In this document: positions 12,401-24,400 of the stretch, one piece after another | Numbering within the stretch: position 1 is the stretch's first letter | Layout: the number at the start of each line of letters is the position of its first letter | Assembly: GCA_029706075.1 (NCBI GenBank) | Contig: JAINUG010000394.1 | Location: 124,001-188,000 of the forward strand | Length of the DNA stretch: 64,000 nucleotides | Origin: Aldrovandia affinis | Taxonomy: Eukaryota; Chordata; Actinopteri; Notacanthiformes; Halosauridae | Reading direction: 5' to 3' | Made by a program: the position numbers and the translations under genes | The notes under the pieces: generated by a model | Database searches by the model: none | The model's input: only the letters and a program-made list of their open reading frames with translations | What the model was told of the DNA's origin: nothing

Positions 12401-15400
12401 AGAAATAAAATTTTCCCTCAGTTAAGTTCAGCATTTGATTGAAAGTTTTTCACTCTGAGATAATACCCGGCAGCTTCCCCTGAACGGTGATCTCATCAAA
12501 CTTGCTGGGGAACTTCATCCCATCGGATATGTGCTCCCACAGGTCAGGAGGTCATAGAGCAGCAGGCCAAAGGAGAACACGTCCGCCTGCTGGTTATAGA
12601 TCACGTTGCCACGTGCAACCTCAGGTGCTCTGAACCCTGAGGGGCACAGAGGCATTCAAATTGCTAGAGCGACCAGTAAGGTTTTAAAAAATTGTTCACT
12701 GTTGTACAGCTGGCAGGAAAAGTACTGTGGTAGCCATTTTAAATTTTTGTATTCCAAAAACTTTTTGATCTAATGATTTCCCTAATTTCACTGCTCAGTG
12801 TGTACCTCAATGTTAGGTCACAGTTTGATACGTATCTTGATTTTAGGTTACAGCATTTTGTTAAACAATGTTCTGGAAAAACGTGGAAGAAATTACACAA
12901 TCTGGAAAAACTATAACAAGGGTATATTAAAACAACAATAAAGTGCCTTATTCCAAAGTCTAGATAAATATTATTTATCTTAACTAAACTAAACTAATCA
13001 AGTATAATTTGAGGCATCTCAGATAGGTAATGCATACTGAACCATTACTTCATACTTAGAGTTCAAGTTGAATATCGTGTGCATTGTAAATAAACTGCAT
13101 TTTCAGTCTTCCTCCTGGTTTAAGAGGTCCTGCTGAATCCACTGTGATGGTTAAATATGTTTAATGACTGTGTGTTTTGCCAGTGAGTATCGATATCAGT
13201 ACCACAGCAGGTGCTGCATATCATTTTGGAGAATAATGTGAGTATCTGCGCGCTCTACTGGACAGTACCGGGAGTGCCCTCTGAAGTCCTCCCATGCTGC
13301 AGCAGTACTGGGCGATGCCGTAGTCCGTGATCTTGGCGATGACCTCCGAGTCCGTCTTCAGGTTGAAGATCAGGATGTTGTGAGGCTTCAGGTCTCGGTA
13401 AATGATCATGGAGGCATGAAGATACCTGTCACATATAACAACAACATTACAGCGCTTGCAGAAAGGAATGATCCTCAAAGAAAATGCCTAACTCAGTTAA
13501 GCATTTTCTTGCATCCATTTATTATGCCGTAATTTCTGATTATGATTTAAGGTGAGTGCCTCCTGCAGAGAGATGATCCATCTTTATTAACAGATGATTA
13601 ACAGGTGTTTGGGTGAGAGAGGTAACCCGGGTCAGTCTCCCACTTTCTGCGCTGACTGACAGGCGTTCAGGTGAGAGAGGTTACCTGAGTCCGTCCACCA
13701 CGTGCAGGGCAATCCTGTGCTGCAGCTTGCGGTGGAGGCTGCTGTTTTCATGTTCAAACAGAGAGTCCAGGGACCCACGTGGGGCGAGCTCCATGACCAG
13801 CAGGTGAGGGGACATCCAGCCATGACACCAGGCTGGGGTGATGCAGGCGTCCCAGCACTGTCAGCTCCTAGGATGCAAATATAAGAGGGCCCATTAAAAC
13901 TATCAGTCACAGTCCCAAAATCTTTGATCAACGATTGGGTAGGGGTGTACATTAGTGGCATTGTTTGGCTGGGGAAAATATAAATCAATATGCACAAGAT
14001 TGCTTTGATGTTTTTTAACTTGTTTCAAAATATTTCAGCATATTTTTCACCACATCTTTTCTTCACAAATAAAACTACACAATTAATTGAAATTCTGGTG
14101 TCCATAATTGTGTCCATTTTTTCCAGGCAGTGCTTAGCTCATGCAGCCTAACCTCACAAGTATTGAGTATTGAGTATCACAACTGCACAGACAGATAATT
14201 CGGTTTGTTGGACTGCATCAAAAAGCAAATTTCATGGTGTCCCTCCATATGTGCTGTCACCTAATCTAATTTAAATCTATGAACTTAAATAGAATTCTAT
14301 AATTGCAATTCTCAAAAAATCGAACAGATGGTGCACTTGTGGCACACTTTGATCTTACATTTTTTGACAGTTTACATAGTTGAGTGGTGTTGATCTTGAC
14401 ATCTTAATGTGTATTATCATGGGGAGGGTTTTACATCTTCCAGTGAGGCATTTTCTCAGTGGTTAAAGGAACACCCCACAGAGGAAATTCCAAATAAAAT
14501 ATGAGATTTCAGAAATATGCAGGACTCTTCTCTGTCCTGACCCCTCGGTGGTGGAATGATCTTCCGCACTCGGTCAGGACCGCGGAATCACTTGCGATAT
14601 TCCGCAAGAGACTCAAAACCCATCTTTTCAGACTCCACTACCACTGAATTCTGTACATTTAACCAACTGTCATCACCACTGCCTACATGTTTAATACCTT
14701 TTGTATATGTATACTTGTTTACTTCTTTAAAACCCCCCCAAAAAAAACGTTTCCTTCCCAGTGTTACAGGTATGGTATGCAGCTGCCAACAATGATGTCT
14801 ATCGCTGTATTACTGCACTGATCTCTTGCGCGAACAATGATTGTTCTTACCACGTACTAATGCACATCATGTAAGTTGCTCTGGATAAGAGCGTCTGCTA
14901 AATGCTTAAAATGTAAAATGCAATGTAATAAGATGATGGTAAAAAACATATTCTCTATCTCCATCTGCTGGAAGACTATGGCAGTAACATGGAAGAGGAA
15001 GGTATTTTTACTGTTTTAAATCAGTAAGATACTCAATGAAGAGTGCAATGGATGTAAGTGCAATTGAGGTTACCTGTCTTAGGAGTCTGTGGATGTAGAT
15101 ATCTGATGCATGTTTGTTGAAGATTTTCACAGCAACGTCTTCATTTTTATACACTGCCCGATAGACCGAGCTAAAGCCTCCATCGCCTTCATTCAAACAG
15201 TAATATGTGTTATTCACAAGTTCTCTGGTTTTACTCTTCAATTAAACTTTTCATGGCTGAATTATCCACAAAATGTAATCCTTACTGCAAATTATATGAA
15301 ACATCTGAATCACACTTCTAAGGTTTGTGTAGTGTGCATTTGTAATTTATTCACTATTCAATATTCACTTATTGACTGTACAATGCACATTTCTACAACT

Positions 15401-18400
15401 GGTGATGAAACAGGCAATGCAAGTACCTTGCTCAAGGACATAGCGTCACTGTGTTCCACTCAGGATTCAAACTGGCAACATCCACATCATAAACCAAGTC
15501 ACCTAGTCAGTACTCCATATTGCTGGATTTTAAATTAATTCACACAATCCAACCAGGTCTTAGGTCTGAATACCCCATCAACACTTCATCAGAACATTTA
15601 AGTTTCAGGGCTCACCCAGTAAGTACTCCTTAGAGAGATCCATCTCCAGTTCTTCATTGTTCAGAATCACACTGGCAGGTTGATCGCTCAGCATCAGGTC
15701 CGGGGAGATCTGGGAGATTGGAATTGTGGACCGTGGATCCTGTGGATTCACCAAGAGACAGTCTGGGGAAGAAAAGCAGACAGCACAAAAATTACTCAAA
15801 AAGGTTTAAAAATATTCTGAAGATGCCTGGACACAGAATCCATGAAAAAGATACTATTTTACTGGATTTGAATCAAACCAAGAATGGGTAAACAAGCTAG
15901 CAACAGAGGCACTAATAGCAGGCAAGGACCTCAGGTGTTGAAATGCCTTAAGAAACACAGCTCGATTTACGACCATGCTCAGACTAGGTCAAAATTATTT
16001 GTTGCCAGCGACCTTTATCCATGTGTGAGAAGAGTTCCTCCAGCAGCATCTTCCTCCACTCCTGTCCATCCTCAAAGCTGTACAACGCCCACTTCTTCAG
16101 TAGCGTCTCCCCGTCGCCATGGATATCAGTGGTGAGGAGTCCGGGGAACCACTCTTCCAGGAGGGAGTCAATGTGGTCAACCACCTGACCCAGAAGGACA
16201 CGACCTGAGGAACACATCATCATCAGCAAAATCACTAGCATCATTAGTCTTACCGTTACCACCATCAACATCATCATGACCACTATCATCACCACAATCA
16301 TCATCCTAGCCACAACCATGAACACGATCATCATCTTCATCATCACCGCCAGCATTGTACACAAGATCACAATCCTCATCAACATTGTCATCATCATCCC
16401 CATTGCAAACATTGTTTGAAAACACCAGCCTTCCAGTGTCTTTTTGTGGGGTACATTTGCTGGAGCCTGGCACAGTGGGAGCATGATATGTTTGTAGGGC
16501 ACCATTGTGGGTGAAGGGCATGGTGCAAGGGGCACAATCTGTTTGTGGGGTACATTTGTGGGCACAGGACACAGACTGGAGGTATAATCTTTTTATGGGA
16601 ATCCTTTGTGGGCCAGGGCATGGTGTGGGGGCATGATCTGTTTGTGGGGTACCTTTGCAGGAGCAGGGCACGGTGATCCTGACAAAGCTCTCTGTGACAT
16701 TCTCCAGGGATGCTGACTCCACTAGACAGTAGGCCTCAGGAGACCAGCTGAGGTAGATCCCCCTCCTCCAGTAAATCCTGTTTGGTCTAAGGGATTTTTC
16801 TGCTCACACAGAGAGACATCCACATTAAACCATACCTCAAAAACGTAGTCTAATATACCTGATGATATATATATTTTTTAAGTGTCAAAAGTTCATTAGA
16901 CTTTAATTACAAAAACAAGCTATTTCTGTATGTTGAGAAAAGTATCTGAAGGGGGGGGGATTCTTTCTGCCTTTACTGGAAAGGTGAGAATTTAAACAAG
17001 CTCAAACTGAATCACTGACATGCGATGTTTTCTGAATGCTTTACATTCATTTCCTTATCTCCACTTATCCTGGGGGGGTCAAACAGCGGCATTATGAATT
17101 TGGTTATGATGAGATGTGGGTGATGGGCATGAGCATGATGCACCTTGTCCACAGAGAAGAGTGGAGGACACCTCCAGCAGCCGGTTGATCTGCCGGGGCC
17201 AGAAGCCCATGGGGAAGTAGGGCATCTCGTACAGACGGACGATCACCTCCGACTTCTCACAGTGAGGGAGCTCGATCACCGGCCTGTGGTCTGACAAGCT
17301 GCAGAGACAGCAGCGTCAATCGAGCCCTTGCCTGAGAAAAACATCCTCCCCTTCCCCACCACAAGCCATTGCCATCAAATGCATCGCGCCCCTAAGCTTC
17401 TTGCATTACCTGCTGGGGATGAGGAGCTGGCCCTCTCCAAACGGCAGGGCGATCAGGAACTTCTCCAGGAGCTTGAAGTACTGGGTGATGTGCGTTTTGG
17501 GGAAGCACTTGCTCTCAAACAGGAACTTTTCCACCTCAGAGCGCTGCAAAATGCCTTTGGGCTGCCCCGAAATGGTCGGGCCCTTCAGCGTTAATATCTA
17601 TAAAAAATAAAAATAAAGATACTAAACTGACAGGCCAGAATTACAGTTAATATTTGAACCAGTCTGTGAAATTTGTTTGAAATACCCAAATATAACAGTT
17701 CATAGCTCAGGAACTGTGATGGGCACATGCCTAGATTAAGTATCATTTGAAAGGAAATACCCAAATATAACAGTTCATAGCTCAGGAAACATACAATAAA
17801 GTATAATCTCATGTTTGAAAAGCAATAAATAAGTCACATTTCATGATATACTTTTGGATTTTTGTGCATGCTGTGTCCAATATGTCAACTAAGTCACAGA
17901 CTTCTAGACCCAAGGACTCATGAACAACCTTTATTGATTGGTGTCACCGGTGGTGTCCAAGTGTCCCAAAACCTATCCAAGGTGTCCAAATTGGCCCAAT
18001 GATTTTTATTCACTCACTTCTGTGACACTGGGAAACATGCTAAAACATTTTGATGACTATAAAACCTGTTTCTATCACCCAAACCATTATGGATTGTTAT
18101 TTTGCTCACAAAACAGACACTAATGTGATAGCTCAAAGTGTCTCTCCAAGTGTCTACCAAGTCGAATCAAAAGAATTAGATAGCAACAACAGAATTTCTG
18201 TTTCCAATGGTAAAAAAACAACAGGCACCAATATAATTATATACATATAATTATAATCATACATAAATAATATAACAAATTTGTTTAGCCAAGACAAAAT
18301 TGCACTTCTGGCAACTGTCTGCCCACATTGCACGAAACTATTTACAGTGTCAGCTAGTGTTCTTTATTCAGGCAACACAACAAAGCTATAGGTTTGTGCC

Positions 18401-21400
18401 AGTCATTGAAGCAGTCTCTGTCATAATATGTGACTTCTGGTGGCAGAAATGGCACTTCTGCCTACTAGCTAACCGGGCCATCTAGGATCCTGGCCATCGA
18501 AACATGTCTTCTTTGGGGCATTTGGTATTGTAAAGCCAAATAATATATCCAAATAAATTAAGAAAAATGTATAAAGAGTTTTCCAAACCTCTGAAGTCCA
18601 TGCTCAGTTAGTAAATTAAATTGTTCCACATCTGATTTGTATTTAATCAGCCTTAGCATGACCCAGGTGTGTATGGAAGATCGGGGGTCTTCTTTTGTTT
18701 AATGATTGGTAACTTCCTCTTCGTATCCTTAGTGACAATTTATGCCATTTTTATGACATCTGCTCTTAAACTTAAGCCTGTAAATACTGTATACATATTT
18801 GTGATACTCCATGTCTCAGAAAGTTTTTCATGTGTAAAGTGTAAGACGGCTTCATCACAGTGATGCTGTGACATTCTGTTCAGTACCCATACGAGTATTC
18901 TCCATTAAGTTCAGTTGTGTTACCTGTGAGAGTATTCTCCATTCTGTTCAGTAATTTTACCTGGGAGAATATTCTCCATTTTGTTAAGTAGTGCTACCTG
19001 GGAGATCATGCTGCAAAGCCACTGTGGATCAATGAAGTAGAGGTCTCTAAGCTGGAGGGCGGGGTCATCAAAGTGCAGGAGGATGCCTGTACACACAGAA
19101 ACAGTACATTATGCTATTTAACTGCCTGACAGACAACCTTAACCATGGCAATTTACCAGATTAAATAGCCTCTAAAATGGTACACCTGCACTGCCCAAAA
19201 TGGAATTCAAACCTATAACATTCTGAATAGAAGCCCTGTTTCTGAAACTACACTGCTGCCCACCTGTCGAAAATGACCTACATAGGGGTCTTTGGTTTCA
19301 CATTAGATTATTCAGATTAATTGTGGCATGTTGATAAATAATGATGAGTAAAAAAAAAATCCCTTTTCACCTTTTCCACACTGATTTCCTTATTTTTCAG
19401 CAGTTTGAGTAACTGGGGTGAAAAGGTACTATCTTTTGTGGAGAGAGAGGAAGAGAGAGAGAAGTAACAGCACAGTGGTCTCTGGGCTCCACCTGTGCCA
19501 CAATTCCACTGTGCTCCAGTTCTGGGAGTCCTACCGGCTTCGCTGAGGAAGTGGACCGCATGTGGCAGCTCACTCTCGTCCAGCTGCAGCTGGTTGTCCT
19601 GGATGATCTCCAGCAGGTGGCGCTGGTGGAGGACGGGGAACTCCGGGAGTGCCCTCGACCTCTCCCTCAGGACCCTCCTCTCAAGCTCCAGATAACTCTC
19701 CGGGATGAGCTGACCCATCACTGGCTGACCCTGGATCTGTGGGATGACCACTCTATGTCAGAATTCATTTTTCACAAAGCTGTTCCTGAATCTGTGGGAG
19801 GATGCCTGCGTGACACAATGCCTGCCCCAGAATATAGCAAGCACAAATGGCCAGGAACCACAGCCCTGTAGAGTTATAATTGCTGCTCAACATTGCCACA
19901 ATTTTCACATTGAAAAGCTGAAACAGGACACCAGTAGTAGTAGTAGTAGTAGTAGTAGTGTGGTGGTTCAGTTAGAATGGGTTTTGTGAACATATCAGGT
20001 TCACATATGTGCTATGGCACTGCACTGTATTGTGCTGGTGAACTTGTACGGTGCATGTAGATAGTATGTAAAATATAAGCTATGTAATTCACCTGGAATA
20101 AGGGTGTTTCCAATTTAAATGAATAAAACAACCTTTTAAAAAAATCTTTTTTTTAAGAATTTGTTTCTGATTTTATCCCATTTTCTCCCAATTTAGTAGC
20201 CAATTAGTGGCACACTATTTTTTCATGTCAATCCCCCCCTCGTATTGCGAGTTCACTGCCGTAGCTGTGACCGGCAGTGACACGGGCAAAGTATCGTCTC
20301 CTCCGAGACGGCACTAGCCAAACTGTCGACCGTAACTCTACCGTAACCCGGGAGGCCCTAAAACATTAATTCTACCATGATATACACGACCAGTCAAAGG
20401 TCATTTTCCAGTTTTTACAGAAATTTAAGCAGTTCAAGTCCAGTGAATAACCTGAAATGGTACAAAGGTAAGCGGTAAACTGCCAGAGGTTTATAAAAAA
20501 AAAAAAAAAAAAAAGGTTTAGGTTACCAAAAACTTTAAAATAATGTACATTTTTTGGCAGTGAGTATTTTCCTACAACATCAAAAACTGGAGGAAACTCT
20601 GACAGGAAGAGGTCTGGCAGACCCAAAGCCACAACAAAATCAGAAGACAAGTTTCTGAGAGTCAACAGCTTGCGTGATAGGCCAGCTCACAGGACAACAG
20701 CTTCAAGCACTGCTTAATACTGGTCGAAGTAAGGAAGTCTCAGTTTCAACTGTGAAGAGGAGACTTCAAGCTGCAGGTTCGACAGGTCGAGTAGCAGTAA
20801 GAAAGCCATTGCTAAGATGGCAAAATAAGAAAAAGAGGCTTGAATCAAAATGTGAAATCTTGAAATTTTGAAAGGTTTTTGCAGGTCGTCAAGTAGGCAA
20901 AAGGACAGTTCCTCAGTGTGTGACACCAACACCAACTGGGGCTCTTTTGCTGGATCCAGACTCGGTGACTTGCACAGAGTGACTGTTAACCCACGTTAAC
21001 CCATTATTTGTTTCCTGAAAAGGGCCTTTTTTTAATAACTTTTAGTTTTAACCTCTGGCAGTTTACCGCTTACCTTTGTACCATTTCAGGTTATTCACTG
21101 GACTTGAACTGCTTAAATTTCAGCAAAAACTGGAAAATGGGGGTGTTCTAAAACTTTTGACCGGTAGTGTATAACATAGCTTTTTTCCCCAAATACCTTG
21201 TTACCTTAAAGCTGGCAGTCTCTCTGACGATGGTCTTGCGCAGTTTGCTCAGGGAGTCCGAGTCTTCGCTGGCGGTCACCATGTAGTGGTCTCTGATCAC
21301 AGGGAAGCCCTGCTGGTTCAGGAGCTCCCCGCGGATCTTTGCCACACATGCCTGCACGTGGTGCTCCTCGCTCACATCTGCGTGTGTGCCCACCAGGATA

Positions 21401-24400
21401 ACAGGGGAGAGAGGAGCTGCAGCCTTCAGGCAGGACAGGACAGCAACAGAAAATGCACCACCAGAGAGGAAATAAAGAGGAAATGCATCACCAAAGAATG
21501 GAACAGGAAGTACATCAGCAGAGAGTGAAAACAATAGGATGTACACTACCAAAGGGTAAGAACAATAGGAAGTATATCACCAGAGACTAAAACTAACAGG
21601 AAGTACATCAGGAGAGGACCAGGACAACAGGAAGTGAATGAGAACAACAATCTCAGTGACTATCATGTTTGGGCTGTCTCCGCTAGCTCCTGTGACGTTG
21701 TCACTGGTGTCCGCTTATTCTCTCACCCAGGAGAGAACATCCATGATGATTTTTGCCATTTTGTTGCTTGTTGCTGCTGACACACACCTGCTCAGCACTG
21801 TCCTGAAACTCACCTTGATGTTAAAGAGCCATGGCTTCATAGCGTCCACCTCGGTCGCACCCTGACTCAGGTCATACACAACCAGGTACAGTGCCCTGGA
21901 GGTCATGAAGTGGGGGTGCGAGCCATTATACTCCTCCCCTCCTTTTGAATCAATGGAAAAATACAACCTGATTAATATCACACACATACACACCTCAACC
22001 CACCACTCACATGATTCCGATTCCCTTGAGCAATCTCCTTGGTGGATCGAGTCCGTGTCTTCTTTTTCACCCACCTGAAAAGTCCCACACGTTCAGCACC
22101 ATGTTCCTTCTGTCTCGGTCCCGGACGGTCCAGTCTCTGACATCGATGCCCACAGAGGGCTGGTCTGTGCGTGACTGCGACCGCTTCACCTTCATCAGCT
22201 GGTGGACAAGTGTGGTCTTCCCGCTCCCGGAATTCCCCACGACAATCAGCTTCATCCTGTGATATGGCACGGCTTTCTTCAGGCGCTGCTGTAGGTACCT
22301 AGTGGGACAGGAGGTGAATGGGGAGAGGAAGTGAAGCGGGACAGGAAGCAAACCAAGTACAGGATGACTGCAATATGGTGGACAGAGTTTTGGCCTTCCT
22401 CAGCACATCACGCTCACCTAATGATGTCCTTGGTCTTGCTACCTATGAGCTTCAGGTCCAGGTCGAGCCGCAGCTCGTCCAGCGGCAGGTCCCACAGTCG
22501 CCCCAGTTTCCCCATCTCATCTGGAAACGAGCGCAGGCTGGTGTTCCGGCTGACATCCAGAGAGGTCAGGTCCTCGAGCAGGCCGATCTGAGGGGGGATC
22601 TGAGACAGACACCCCAACATTCACCCCAGTTCACAGATGGACATTGAACATTCGGCATGCTTTCATCTTTCTGTGCTTCACGGTTTCAATGAAATCATCT
22701 TAATAGCCTGTTTGTCATCGCTTAACCTAACCCCCAAACGGCTGTAGGCTCCTTTGTATAGGAAGCACATTGTACTTACATATCTTTCCTGCTGTCATTT
22801 ATCTACGTAATTGAGAATGTTCTGTAGATTGACCTGGTAATGGCAAATAAATACATAAATAAAATAAATACTAATAATCCTATCTGCCCATGTCTGTTTG
22901 GGGCCTTGGATCATCGATCGATTGGTGATGTCTGCTACCTCGGCCAGCTTGTTGTTGGCGAGGTGCAGTTTCTCCAGCCTGGCCCACTTGATGATGTGCC
23001 CGCTGAGGTCCAGAGCACTGATCCGATTGTTGCTGAAGATGAGCTCTCTGAGATTGGCTGACGCCCATGCAGAGGGTCCTGGGAGGACTGTGATGTCATT
23101 GTTTCTCATGTCCACAGATCGCAAACTGAAGTAGGGGACACAGGCAGTCAGCAGAACAGTGAAACAGCATTCACATGTATCAGATTATATTACTTTATTG
23201 CCCTCCCATGATGGTGCGGTTTCCAGAGCTTGTACAGTAAGACAGTAAAATTAAACAAATACTTCAGTCATTTGCCAGGGTGCAATGACATCATTTTAAA
23301 TTTCACAATGACATTTTTTTACATTTAAACCAATCCTACTCACCTTGGAAGCTGTAAAATTACTTCTGGAATGCTGGTGAAGTTATTTTGAGACAATTTC
23401 AACGTTGTGATCTTTGATGGCAAATCTGACAAAGTACCTGTAATCAGGAAAAAAACAAGGAAAATTCCTGCCATTTCACATCATCCCATTACCACCTAAC
23501 AGCAAAAGATAATGACTGTACTTAAACTGAAAATAAACTGGATCAAGCAATCACTAAAAGCACTTCAAAGAACAAATAATCCTTTCTGTCTATGTAAACT
23601 ACTTACATAGTTTGTTCATTGAGGCATTGAACATCTCTAGCTTGACACAGCCATACAGGAAGTCATGGGAAATCTTCTCAATGTGGTTTTTACTGACATC
23701 CAGGAGCTTCATTTCCGGCAGGCAGAGAGGGGAGTAGAGTTCTGCAATTTGATTCCTGATGGGACAAAATGTATTCCACTTTATTACACTAAGCTCCTGT
23801 TCATCTATTTCCTCATTCTGTATCTTAACACAGAGGAAAGAGACACTTCTGTGATCTAGGCACACTATTTATTGTAGTAGCTTAGCTTGTTAACTCTTCT
23901 GCCTGGGCAGACATTGTATCAATTCTAATACCTGTATTCAAACAACTATATGCCATATTGAAATGGGACTACATTTCCCAGCATACCCTTCAAACGAAAG
24001 CTCCTCCAGTTTGTTGAGGGCCTGCCCCAGCTGGTCTGGGAACACAGTGATGTGGTTAAAGGCCAGGTTGAGCTGTCTCAGGGAGGGGCACCTGGCAGCA
24101 GGATCCAGAGACAGCAGCGGCCCCACACAGTTCCTGGATATATTGAGCACACTCAGTGCGGGCATGCCCAAGATTCCAGCCGGCAGAGACTGCAGACGGT
24201 TACCATGGAGATCCAGACGTGTCACGCTCCTTAGATTCTGAATAATACAGCCACAAAAATTCAAATAAATAAATTATTAACATTAACAACTTTACTTAAA
24301 TTCTGAAAAATGAAAAATCGTCCCATGTATGAAAAATACCTTTCCTGTGATCATATCATATTTATATTTATATAAAAGGCTGTCTGGTTTTAAATGCAGA

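Noticed and set aside
12123-12425. 100-codon plus-strand frame
   Set aside because: It overlaps a minus-strand SINE and shows no domain or splice context.
15984-16565. 193-codon minus-strand frame rich in Met and Val
   Set aside because: Only its 3' end is lrrk2 exon 37; the rest is an ATC repeat and the exon 36 array.
16430-16672. Possible CRISPR-like regular repeats
   Set aside because: This is a vertebrate intronic minisatellite with diverged units and no spacer structure.
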